A stretch of 64,000 bases of DNA, taken from RPQJ01 sp963700045 (GTDB lineage: Bacteria; Pseudomonadota; Gammaproteobacteria; Steroidobacterales; Steroidobacteraceae). The notes under the pieces are model-generated. The model ran no database searches. It saw only the letters and a program-made list of their open reading frames with translations, and was not told the origin of the DNA. The stretch is taken from positions 109,488 through 173,487 of the forward strand of contig CAVOWK010000013.1 of NCBI GenBank assembly GCA_963700045.1. The letters are read 5' to 3'. The position numbers were made by a program, and so were the translations under genes. This document shows, one piece after another, positions 19,136-27,444 of this stretch (position 1 is its first letter; the number at the start of each line of letters is the position of its first letter).

Positions 19136-21484
19136 ATGGACGAGCAGGCTGCGCCGTTGGCTTTACCGCTCGTCCGCACCGGGAAGCCACTGTTCATCCT
19201 GGACGCGCGTCACGACGTTGAAGAACGCTGCCTGCGCGAGTGGCTGCGCACACGAGGGGACACGGACGGGGCCGCCGACCACAGCGATTGCGTCGTCCTG
19301 CCGATCTCTGCCGAGGGTCGTGCGCTGACGCTGGAGCAGCTCGACTCGGCGCTTGCGGCCGACGACGACAGACCGGTCATTCCCGTACGGGTCGCGTGGC
19401 GGATTCCCCATCTCGAGCGCGAGCACGGGCTGCGCCTGCGCGACCTGCTGTTCGGCGATCCGCGGCGTCCCGGGAGAGCACGCGCGGCGTGGATGGTCCT
19501 GCGGGACCGGCAGCGCGCGCATTGCCTCGTCGGCGCGTCCGCGACGATCGGCGAGTTGCGACAACGCTTTGCCAGCCAGGTGGCAGGGGTCGAGCACCGG
19601 GAGAGGCATGCGTTTGCGCGCTTCGTGGCACGCGAGGCAGCGGTGACCCTCGACATCGAAGAGCGTGGTATCCAGGGTAGTCGCTACAAGGTGCCGCGCT
19701 TCGTCGCCGACAGCATCCTCACCAGCCCGGAGTTCCGTCCCGCCCTCGAGCGCATCGCGGACTCGCAGGGCCGTCCGCTGGCCGACCTCCTGGCGGAATC
19801 AAGGCGCTACCTGACGGAACTCGTGTCCACGCCAAGTCCGTTGTGGCTCGACCTGCGCGCGCACCTGGATCGCTTCCTGTTCACGCGCGGATACGACCGC
19901 CAGACGCGCTTTGACCCCGCGGAACTCGAGCGGCTGCGCCAGAGCATGCGCACGCATCCGACGGTGCTGCTCTTTACTCACAAGACCTACATTGACGCCA
20001 GCCTGCCGACCCTACTGCTCTACAGCAACGACCTGCCGATGCTGCACACGTTCGGTGGCGTCAACATGGACTTCGCGGGTTTCGGCGCGCTGCTGAGGCG
20101 GTCCGGCGCCATTTTCATCCGCCGGACGTTCCAGGACGACCCGGTCTACAAGCTCGTCCTGCGCAGGTACGTGGGTTACCTGCTGGAGAAGCGCTTTCCG
20201 ATGTCGTGGGCGCTGGAAGGTACGCGCTCGCGCCTGGGCAAGCTGATGCCGCCGCGCTATGGCCTGCTCAAGTACACGCTCGATGCCGCGCACGACGCCG
20301 GCATCGAGGACGTGCACATCTATCCGTTCGTCACGAGCTTCGACCTGATCCGCGACGTCGAGGAATACGCCGCCGAGCAGACGGGCCGCGTGAAGAAGCC
20401 CGAATCGCTCAAGTGGCTGCTCGGTTACGTCAGGTCGCTGCGCCAGCCGATGGGACGAGTGCGCGTGGACCTGGGCGACCCCGTCGTGGTCAGGCAGGCG
20501 CCCGCGCCGGACGACAGGCTGGCGCTCGCGAAGATCGCGTTCGAGGTCGCGGTGCGCGCCAACCGCGTCACGCCGCTGACCGTGACTGCCGTGATGTGCC
20601 TGGTCCTGCTCGGTACGGCGCCGCGCGGCGCCACGGCGCAGGAGCTGGTGAAGCTCGTCGCGGTACTCGCGGACTGGGCACGGGTCCGCGGCATACGCAT
20701 GACCGACGAGCTGGCCGCCGACGATCGCGCGGCGTTCCTGGTCAATGTCGATCGCCTTGCCGCGAGCGGATTGCTGCTGCGCTACGACGAGGGCAGCTCG
20801 GTGGTCTACGCGATCGAACCCGCCCGACACGCACTTGCGAGTTATTACCGCAACACGATCGCCCATCACTTTCTCGACAAGTCCATCCTGGAGCTGGCGC
20901 TGTTCAAGGTCGACGATGTCCCTGACGGCGACGTGGCCGCAGCCTTCTGGGCCGAAACCGACCGCCTGCGCGAGTTGTTCAAGTTCGAGTTCTTCTACCC
21001 GCCGCGCGAGGAGTTCCGCGCCGGACTCGTCGCCGAACTCGAGCGCATCGATCCAAGGTGGCCGGAGCGTCTTGCCGGCGACCGCCAGCAGGCCCGGCGG
21101 CTTGCGCGACGGTTGCAGCCATTCATCGGCCACGCGGTCCTGCTGCCGTATGTCGAAGCCTATGCGGTGGTCGTGGACCTGCTGGCCCGGCTCGGTCCCG
21201 GCGAGCGGCTCGAGCAGCGACGCTGCGTCGAATTGGCGCTGAAGGAGGGGCGGCAGGCCTACCTGCTGCGACGAGTCAGCAGCGAGGCCTCGATCGGCAG
21301 GATCCTGTTCGAGAACGGATACCGGCTGGCCACGCATCTCGGGCTTGCCGGCGACAGCACGACCGAGGCGATCGCCGGGCGACGGGCGCTGCTGTGGGAG
21401 TTGCGGGCGCTGTCGCACCGCATGGAGCGGATGCGGCACGAGGCGCTCGCTCGCGCCGAGGAAATCATGGCGATGAAGGCATGA
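19136..21484 (+). CDS. Glycerol-3-phosphate acyltransferase (PlsB-like)
   Basis: 782-aa acyltransferase of the PlsB type, catalysing sn-1 acylation of glycerol 3-phosphate at the inner membrane. The H-x4-D motif is H282-KTYI-D287. FGGVNMDFAGFG, AIFIRRTF and LEGTRSRLGK follow as blocks II-IV. The long C-terminal region is typical of PlsB. Sits between the HAD-acyltransferase fusion and the WS/DGAT gene with an ATGA overlap downstream. The overlap and gene set suggest a dedicated lipid-storage operon separate from the housekeeping plsB. Confidence 0.88.
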   Translation: MDEQAAPLALPLVRTGKPLFILDARHDVEERCLREWLRTRGDTDGAADHSDCVVLPISAEGRALTLEQLDSALAADDDRPVIPVRVAWRIPHLEREHGLRLRDLLFGDPRRPGRARAAWMVLRDRQRAHCLVGASATIGELRQRFASQVAGVEHRERHAFARFVAREAAVTLDIEERGIQGSRYKVPRFVADSILTSPEFRPALERIADSQGRPLADLLAESRRYLTELVSTPSPLWLDLRAHLDRFLFTRGYDRQTRFDPAELERLRQSMRTHPTVLLFTHKTYIDASLPTLLLYSNDLPMLHTFGGVNMDFAGFGALLRRSGAIFIRRTFQDDPVYKLVLRRYVGYLLEKRFPMSWALEGTRSRLGKLMPPRYGLLKYTLDAAHDAGIEDVHIYPFVTSFDLIRDVEEYAAEQTGRVKKPESLKWLLGYVRSLRQPMGRVRVDLGDPVVVRQAPAPDDRLALAKIAFEVAVRANRVTPLTVTAVMCLVLLGTAPRGATAQELVKLVAVLADWARVRGIRMTDELAADDRAAFLVNVDRLAASGLLLRYDEGSSVVYAIEPARHALASYYRNTIAHHFLDKSILELALFKVDDVPDGDVAAAFWAETDRLRELFKFEFFYPPREEFRAGLVAELERIDPRWPERLAGDRQQARRLARRLQPFIGHAVLLPYVEAYAVVVDLLARLGPGERLEQRRCVELALKEGRQAYLLRRVSSEASIGRILFENGYRLATHLGLAGDSTTEAIAGRRALLWELRALSHRMERMRHEALARAEEIMAMKA

Positions 21485-22968
21485 CGATGATCTCGCAACT
21501 GGGCGCGCAGGATTCGCAGTTCCTCTACGTGCAGGGCGGCGACGTGCTGACCCACGTCATGAGCATCACGCTGTACGACCCGTCGACCGCTGCGGGCGGC
21601 AAGGTGCGGTTCAAGGACATCGTCCGCCACGTGTCGAGCCGATGCCACACTTCGCCGGTATTCATGCGCAAGCTGCACCGGCTGCCGCTCGACCTCGATC
21701 ATCCGTACTGGGTCAAGGATCCGAACTTCGATGTCGAGGCGCACGTCACCCACGTGCGGCTGCCGAAGCCCGGCGACTGGCGTCAGTTCTGCATCCTGGC
21801 CGCGCGTCACTTCGCGCGGCCCATGGACATGGGGCGGCCGCTCTGGGACATCTACGTCGTCGAAGGCCTGGACGGCGTGCCCGGCGTAGCGCCGGGCAGC
21901 TATGCACTGCTGCAACGCTTCCATCATTCGGCAATCGACGGCGCTTCGGGCTCGTACGCGCTCATCGCATTGTGCGACAGCGATGCCCTGGGGACCCCAG
22001 CGGTGCGGGCGGGTCCCAGCGTCGAACTCGGGGTCGTGCCCGCGCCGGTCACGCTGGTCACCCGCGCGCTCGCGTCCAATTTCTCGTCACCGGTCAGGAT
22101 GATGAACGCGGTCATGAGGCTGTCGCCGGCGCTCGTGGCGGCAGCGAAGCGTCGGCTGACCGCGCCGCCGGACGGAGGGAGGAGCGGGGTGCCCGTGGCT
22201 CGCTTCAATCACCGCGTGTCGCCGCACCGGATGTTCGACGCCGCGGAGTTCCCGTTGGCTGAGCTGGGCCGGCTGCGCCGGCGAGTGGACGGTGCGACCA
22301 TCAACGACGTGATCCTGGCGATCTGCGGTGGGGCGTTGCGCCGGTATCTGCTGCAGCATCGCGATCTTCCGCGCGACACGCTGGTCGCGGTGTCGCCGAT
22401 CAACGCTCGTCCGCGCAATGGCCAGGACGCCGTATCGGGCAACAACCTCTCGGCAATGACGGTAGAACTGGGCACGGACATCGCCGATCCAGTCGCGCGG
22501 CTGCAGGCCATCCGCAACCACACGCGCGAAGCCAAGGAAGCGAAGGCGGGGCTCGGCGCGCGCCTGCTCACCGATCTGACGCGACACATTCCCGGCGCCA
22601 CGCTGGCGGCCGTCGCCCGGCTGGTGACCAACGAGCGCATCGCCCGCAACCAGGCCAACCTCATCATCACCAACGTGCCGGGTCCGCAGTTTCCGCTGTA
22701 CATGAACGGCGCGCGGCTCACGCACCAGTTCGGCATGGGGCCGGTCACGCACGGGTTGGGCCTGTTCATCGCCGCCCACAGTTACAACGGCATCGTCAGC
22801 TTCTGCATCACGGCGGACCGGCAGCTGGTACCTGACGTCGACGTCCTGGTCCGCTGCCTGCAGGAGTCGTTCACCGAGTTGCGCCGGTCGAAGCGTGCCT
22901 CGGCGCAAGCCGTGGCCAGGCGCAAGCCCAGACGTACGACCCGTGCTGCGCGCAAGGCCAGGCCATGA
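21481..22968 (+). CDS. Wax ester synthase / diacylglycerol acyltransferase (WS/DGAT)
   Basis: 495-aa bifunctional acyltransferase forming wax esters or triacylglycerols from acyl-CoA. The condensation-type active site H148-H149-SAI-D153-G154 is intact, as are the N-terminal PVFMRKLHRLPL region and the ITNVPGP(Q)FP block near residue 398. The start ATG overlaps the plsB-like stop (ATGA); a second ATG lies at 21487. The C-terminal ~25 residues are strongly basic. Storage-lipid synthesis from CoA-activated substrate fits the cluster. Confidence 0.92.
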   Translation: MTMISQLGAQDSQFLYVQGGDVLTHVMSITLYDPSTAAGGKVRFKDIVRHVSSRCHTSPVFMRKLHRLPLDLDHPYWVKDPNFDVEAHVTHVRLPKPGDWRQFCILAARHFARPMDMGRPLWDIYVVEGLDGVPGVAPGSYALLQRFHHSAIDGASGSYALIALCDSDALGTPAVRAGPSVELGVVPAPVTLVTRALASNFSSPVRMMNAVMRLSPALVAAAKRRLTAPPDGGRSGVPVARFNHRVSPHRMFDAAEFPLAELGRLRRRVDGATINDVILAICGGALRRYLLQHRDLPRDTLVAVSPINARPRNGQDAVSGNNLSAMTVELGTDIADPVARLQAIRNHTREAKEAKAGLGARLLTDLTRHIPGATLAAVARLVTNERIARNQANLIITNVPGPQFPLYMNGARLTHQFGMGPVTHGLGLFIAAHSYNGIVSFCITADRQLVPDVDVLVRCLQESFTELRRSKRASAQAVARRKPRRTTRAARKARP

Positions 22969-23909
22969 AACTGCTGCTGTTCGCTCTCGGCCTGCTGCTG
23001 GTCGGCGTCACGACGCTGTACTGGACGCGGCCGCGACTGTTGTTCGATGCCGTGAAGAATCTGCTCCGGCGTCGCGCTGGCCTCTCCCGCAGGACGGTCC
23101 GCGTCGGTGACATCGAGTGGCCGTACCTGGACGGCGGCAAGGCAACGGGCGAGCCAGTCGTGCTGGTGCACGGCTTTGGTGGCGACAAGGACAACTGGAC
23201 CCTCTACGCGCCGTATCTCACGCCGCACCATCGGGTGATCTGCCCTGACCTGCCTGGCTTTGGCGAGAGTGACCGCAGCGTGGACCGTGACTACTGCGTC
23301 GAGGCCCAGGCACGTCGGCTGTGCGAGTTCCTCGATGCACTGGGCATCGACCGTTGTCACCTGGCTGGCAACAGCATGGGGGGCTTCATCGCGCTCCGGT
23401 TCGCGCTCGACTTTCCCGGGCGACTGGCGTCGCTGGCGCTGCTGGACAATGCGGGCGTGGCGGGCGCGAACACCAGCGAGCTGCAGCGGGCGATCGAGCG
23501 GCGCGAGAATCCGCTCGAGCTCAAGACGATGGCGGACGTCGAGCGACTGCTGGCTTTCGTCTACCGCAAGCCACCCTTCATGCCACGCCAGTTCAAGCGA
23601 GTCCTGCTCGACGACGCGCTGGCCAACGAGCGGGTGCTCGAAAAGGTCTTCTGGACACTCGCGAGCGAGGGCATCGCGGGGGTGCTGAACGCGCGACTGG
23701 GCGACGTGCGGGCGCCGACCCTGATCGTATGGGGCCGGCACGACCAGTTGATCGACGTGAGCGTCGTCGACGAATTGCGGCGCGGCATCGCGAACAGCGT
23801 GGCGGTGATCTTCGAGCACGTCGGGCACGTGCCGATGCTGGAGGCTCCGCAGGAAACGGCCGCGCACCACCTGGCGCTGCTGGCGCGGCCACTGGCCCCT
23901 TCAGGCTGA
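22965..23909 (+). CDS. Alpha/beta hydrolase (lipase/esterase-like), membrane-anchored
   Basis: 314-aa hydrolase with one N-terminal hydrophobic segment (residues 1-20), oxyanion motif HGFGGDKDNW, nucleophile elbow GNSMGG, acid VWGRHDQ and catalytic His in VGHVPMLE. Resembles periplasm-facing lipases and polyhydroxyalkanoate/triacylglycerol hydrolases. Its ATG overlaps the WS/DGAT stop, so it could mobilise the stored lipid or remodel acyl chains (inference). Confidence 0.88.
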   Translation: MKLLLFALGLLLVGVTTLYWTRPRLLFDAVKNLLRRRAGLSRRTVRVGDIEWPYLDGGKATGEPVVLVHGFGGDKDNWTLYAPYLTPHHRVICPDLPGFGESDRSVDRDYCVEAQARRLCEFLDALGIDRCHLAGNSMGGFIALRFALDFPGRLASLALLDNAGVAGANTSELQRAIERRENPLELKTMADVERLLAFVYRKPPFMPRQFKRVLLDDALANERVLEKVFWTLASEGIAGVLNARLGDVRAPTLIVWGRHDQLIDVSVVDELRRGIANSVAVIFEHVGHVPMLEAPQETAAHHLALLARPLAPSG

Positions 23910-24030
23910 CTGTGCACCCATCGGCCGCGATCGAGCGCGTACCGAAGCCGGACGGCAGGGATGCGTGTGCCTTCGTCACTCGCTTCCGCCCTTGCTGGAT
24001 TGCGTCGGCAAAGTCAGGATAGGAGCCTGC

Positions 24031-24046
24031 GTTCGATTGTGCAAGC
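24031..24046 (-). promoter_or_regulatory. ACTTGC-N8-AC motif, site 4 (weaker)
   Basis: GCTTGCACAATCGAAC on the minus strand in the 161-bp gap before the thioesterase gene. It differs from the other sites at position 1, and its orientation is opposite to the downstream gene. Confidence 0.35.
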
Positions 24047-24070
24047 GACCGGTCCACTGCCGGCGCAGGA

Positions 24071-24577
24071 GTGCAGCCCTTGCGAGTCACGATGCCCACG
24101 CCCGAGCAGGTGCGACAGCTTCCCGAACTGGTGCGGGTGCGCGTGCCGAAAGAGTGGGAAGACCTGAACGGTCACGTCAACGTGAAGCATCACCTGACGA
24201 TGTACGACCTGACGAGCGACCCATTGCTGGAGCTGCTCGGCGTCAGCGAGGAATGGGTTCGCACGCAGCGGGTTGGTCTCTTTGATCTCGAACACCACAT
24301 CTGGTTCCTGAACGAAGTGCACGTGGGCGAGGAGGTGTCGCTGTTCCTGAGCTTTACCGCCCGCAACGACAAGCGCGTGCAGGGGCACGTGTTCCTGCTC
24401 AACGTCACGCACGAGCGTCTCGCCAGTGTCGTCGAGTTCGTCTCTGCGGCCGCCGATCTCGACGCACGGCGGACCGTGCCGCTGCCCGCTGTCATTGCGA
24501 ACCGCATCGACGAACTGATGGCGCGCCAGCGTGCCCTCGACTGGGCCGCGCCGCTGAGCGGCGCGATTTCCATCTGA
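24071..24577 (+). CDS. Acyl-CoA thioesterase, hotdog (4HBT) fold
   Basis: 168-aa single hotdog domain with DLNGHVNVKHHLTMYD, the motif containing the catalytic Asp/His region of 4-hydroxybenzoyl-CoA-type thioesterases, and VGEEVSLFLSF. Hydrolyses acyl-CoA; substrate unknown. The frame opens at GTG 24071, but ATG 24092 (MPTPEQVRQLP) is an equally good start; neither has a clear ribosome-binding site. Followed 21 bp later by the DUF1295 gene. Confidence 0.85.
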   Translation: MQPLRVTMPTPEQVRQLPELVRVRVPKEWEDLNGHVNVKHHLTMYDLTSDPLLELLGVSEEWVRTQRVGLFDLEHHIWFLNEVHVGEEVSLFLSFTARNDKRVQGHVFLLNVTHERLASVVEFVSAAADLDARRTVPLPAVIANRIDELMARQRALDWAAPLSGAISI

Positions 24578-24598
24578 ACGCTCCGGAGTACCGCACCC

Positions 24599-25393
24599 AT
24601 GCTCGACGACCTGATTCGTCTCGCGCTCGCCAACGCCGCACTGATCTTCGGCTCGTTCATCCTGCTGTGGGCCGTCAGCCTGGGCGTGCGCGATTCGAGC
24701 CTCGTCGACATCTGGTTCGCCCCGTGCATCGGTGCGGCTGCGGTGCTCGGCGTGTTCGTCGCGCACGGCGCCGAGCCGCGCCGCATCCTGATCGCCGTGC
24801 TGGCCGTCATCTGGTCGGCGCGACTCGGTGGCTACCTGGCCTGGCGCAACTGGGGACGCGAAGACCCGCGCTATGCGCGCCTGCGCAAGCACGTCGAGGA
24901 CCAGGGCGGGAATTTCGCCTGGCACAGCCTGACGCGCATCAATCTCTACCAGGGTGCAATCGTCTTCGTCGCCATCGCGCCGTTTCTCGTGGCCCAGACG
25001 GCGCCGACGCCGGCAACGCTCGGCCCGCTCGCCTGGCTCGGCACGGCGCTGGTGCTGATCGGTGTGGCGTTCGAGGCAACTGCGGATTGGCAACTGGCGC
25101 GCTTCAAGGCCGTGGCGGCCAATGCCGGCAAGGTGCTCGATAGCGGCCTGTGGCGTTACTCGCGGCATCCGAATTACTTCGGCGAGACCTGCGTGTGGTG
25201 GGGTTACTGGCTCGTGGCCTGCGAACATCCCTGGGGCTGGTTCACCGTCTTCTCGCCCGCGCTCATGACGTGGTCGATCCTCGGCATGATGGGCAAGGAA
25301 CTGGTCGAGCGGCGCATGCTCAAGAAGCGCCCGGGATACGAAGACTACGTGCGGCGCACCAGTGGCTTCTTCCCCTGGCCGCCACGCCGTTGA
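24599..25393 (+). CDS. DUF1295 integral membrane protein
   Basis: 264-aa polytopic protein with YSRHPNYFGET and ERRMLKKRPGYEDY, the C-terminal signature of the steroid-5-alpha-reductase-like DUF1295 family. Paralogue of the 5.45-6.25 kb gene; both carry an NWG(K/R)EDPRYARLR block. Its 3' end overlaps the convergent HxlR-type gene by 49 bp. Possible reductase of a membrane-soluble substrate (inference). Confidence 0.82.
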   Translation: MLDDLIRLALANAALIFGSFILLWAVSLGVRDSSLVDIWFAPCIGAAAVLGVFVAHGAEPRRILIAVLAVIWSARLGGYLAWRNWGREDPRYARLRKHVEDQGGNFAWHSLTRINLYQGAIVFVAIAPFLVAQTAPTPATLGPLAWLGTALVLIGVAFEATADWQLARFKAVAANAGKVLDSGLWRYSRHPNYFGETCVWWGYWLVACEHPWGWFTVFSPALMTWSILGMMGKELVERRMLKKRPGYEDYVRRTSGFFPWPPRR

Positions 25394-26382
25394 GCGACGG
25401 GCTGTCGCACCGGACCGCGAATCTGCACTTCGCGTGCCTCGACCGCAGCGCCGCAACTGCCGCAGACGACCTTGACGCGCAGGCGCTTCCCGCAGGGGCG
25501 ATGACGCAGCAGCAGCCCCGGACCGTGCGGGGACGGAATCCAGTGCGTGCCCCAGTCGTGCATCGCGATGGTGAACTGCAGCAGGTCCCAGCCCTTGTCC
25601 GTCAGGTGGTACTCGTAGCGCGGCGGATGGTCCTGGTAAAGACGCTGCTCGATCACGCCCGCTGCCAGCAGCCGGCGCAGCCGGTCGGCGAGGATGTTGG
25701 TCGCGATGCCGAGCGCGGCATTGATGTCGTCGTAGCGGTGCAGCCCGAAAAACAGCGCGCCGACAAGCAGCGCGGTCCAGCGGTCGCCGACGGTGTCGAC
25801 GCTGTGGAACATCGTCGTGTCGACGCCAGCGCCGCTGGACGAGGTCGTGCTCTCGCGACGACGCGTGGAGGTCGGCGGAGGCGCGTAGCTGTGCGCACCC
25901 GGGCCCGGCTTGAAGACCATGTCGCGCCAGCCGATGCTGGTTTCGCAATGCGCACACACCAGGCTCGGGTTCAGGGATTTGCCACACGCCGTGTGAACGA
26001 GCCTGGGCGGCAAGCCGAACTCGCCACCCCAGCGGCTCTCCCACGTCCACATGCAGAGCGCCACGGGATAGAAGGCGAGCCCCTTCTCGGTAAGCCGGTA
26101 TTCGAGCCGGCTCGGTGCGCTGCCGTACGGGCTGCGGTACAACAGTCCCGAATCCACCATCGCGTTGAGCCGCGCGGTCAGCGTGCCGCGGGACGCGCCA
26201 GTGCGACGCCGCAGGTCCTCGAAGCGACGAACGCCGAGAAAAGCGTCGCGCATGAGCAGGAAAGACCAGCGATCGCCAATGACCTGCAGCGCACGCGCGA
26301 CCTCGCCGCTGTGCAGCAGGGCACGCACGGTCTCGATGTCGCGGGCCCCCGTAGTCCGCCGCACGGTCTTGCTGGTCGCCAT
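25345..26382 (-). CDS. Tandem HxlR-type transcriptional regulator with two zinc-ribbon-like segments
   Basis: 345 aa with two winged-helix HxlR domains in one chain: VIGDRWSFLLMRDAFLGVRR (about 33-52) and TVGDRWTALLVGALFFGLHR (about 199-218), each with its own EYRLTEKG/EYHLTDKG wing. Each is followed by a Cys pair set (CGKSLNPSLVCAHC; CGKRLRVKVVCGSC) that could bind a metal. HxlR proteins normally act as dimers; this reads as a fused pseudo-dimer. The divergent SDR gene and an ACTTGC-N8-AC site 15 nt upstream of its ATG suggest autoregulation and control of neighbouring lipid genes (inference). Confidence 0.85.
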   Translation of the reverse strand: MATSKTVRRTTGARDIETVRALLHSGEVARALQVIGDRWSFLLMRDAFLGVRRFEDLRRRTGASRGTLTARLNAMVDSGLLYRSPYGSAPSRLEYRLTEKGLAFYPVALCMWTWESRWGGEFGLPPRLVHTACGKSLNPSLVCAHCETSIGWRDMVFKPGPGAHSYAPPPTSTRRRESTTSSSGAGVDTTMFHSVDTVGDRWTALLVGALFFGLHRYDDINAALGIATNILADRLRRLLAAGVIEQRLYQDHPPRYEYHLTDKGWDLLQFTIAMHDWGTHWIPSPHGPGLLLRHRPCGKRLRVKVVCGSCGAAVEAREVQIRGPVRQPVAQRRGGQGKKPLVRRT

Positions 26383-26397
26383 TGTTTGATATCGTCA

Positions 26398-26413
26398 GTC
26401 TGAAGTCGCAAGT
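26398..26413 (-). promoter_or_regulatory. ACTTGC-N8-AC motif, site 5 (regulator promoter)
   Basis: ACTTGCGACTTCAGAC on the minus strand, 15 nt before the HxlR-type ATG and in the divergent gap with the SDR gene at 26470. With flanks it matches site 1 at 17 positions (CTAGACTTGCG-N5-AGACTG). Confidence 0.5.
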
Positions 26414-26469
26414 CTAGCATCCGGCTTCGGCCGCTCAGGCCGCAGCCACCAACGTCCGGCGGGGGTTCG

Positions 26470-27444
26470 ATGAATTACCAGCAGCTCAAGAAGATCGTCG
26501 GCTTCTACAGCAGGTTCACGGGCAGTTTCACCCAGGTCGGTTACCGCTGGCGCAGCCTGTCGTGGGACAGGTTCACGCCGGACTACCAGGGCCAGCACTG
26601 GCTGGTGACGGGTGGTTCGGGCGGCATCGGCCGGCACATCGTGCTGGAGGCCGCGCGCGCCGGGGCGACCGTCACCGCGGTGGCTCGCAGCGAGCCCAAG
26701 CTGGCAGTCCTGCGCGAAGACGCACGCCGGGCGGGCATCCAGGGCGTCGCAACCGAATGCTGCGATTTCACGTTGCAGTCCGACACCGAGCGCCTGCTGC
26801 GGCGGCTCGAGGGAGCGGGCCGCAAGCTCGACGTCCTTGTCAACAACGTCGGCGTGCTGCTCGACGATCTGTCGGTGACGGCAGAGGGTCGCGAAAGCTC
26901 GTTCGTTTCGAACCTGCTGAGCCACTACCAGCTCACCGAAGGGCTCATTCGCGCTGGCCTGCTGGCTGGCCCGAAGGCCACGGTGATCAACATGACGTCG
27001 GGCGGCGGTTACAACATGCCGCTGATGGTCGCGATGCTGAACGTCACCGATCCTGCGAAGTACAACGGTGTGTTCGCGTACGGCTTCCATAAGCGGGCGC
27101 AGATCGTGCTGAACCAGTACTGGCGCGACACGTACGGGTCGCGCGGCATCGCCTTCTACGTGATGCATCCCGGCTGGGCCGACACGGACGGCGTGAAGCG
27201 ATCGCTGCCGAGGTTTCGCAAGATCCTGCGGCCGATCCTGCGCGATGCTGCGGCGGGCGCCGATACGGCGCTCTGGCTGGCCGGAACGCGTCCGGCACAA
27301 CCCGAGCACGAACTCGTGTGGTTTGATCGCGCGATCCGCCCCGCGCACGTCTACGACCGGACGCGCACGACGCAAGACACGCCACGATCGCTCGTGGCGT
27401 ATCTCGAGTCCGAGCTCGCGCGTCAGCCGACCGCGCGCGCCTGA
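26470..27444 (+). CDS. SDR family oxidoreductase (DHRS12-like)
   Basis: 324-aa SDR with a ~40-residue N-terminal extension before the cofactor motif VTGGSGGIG, then NNVG and active-site YGFHK in place of the usual YxASK. The extension and C-terminal length resemble the DHRS12/retinol-dehydrogenase-like group. Divergent from the HxlR-type regulator; its 3' end overlaps the convergent carotenoid-oxygenase gene by 22 bp. Confidence 0.85.
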   Translation: MNYQQLKKIVGFYSRFTGSFTQVGYRWRSLSWDRFTPDYQGQHWLVTGGSGGIGRHIVLEAARAGATVTAVARSEPKLAVLREDARRAGIQGVATECCDFTLQSDTERLLRRLEGAGRKLDVLVNNVGVLLDDLSVTAEGRESSFVSNLLSHYQLTEGLIRAGLLAGPKATVINMTSGGGYNMPLMVAMLNVTDPAKYNGVFAYGFHKRAQIVLNQYWRDTYGSRGIAFYVMHPGWADTDGVKRSLPRFRKILRPILRDAAAGADTALWLAGTRPAQPEHELVWFDRAIRPAHVYDRTRTTQDTPRSLVAYLESELARQPTARA

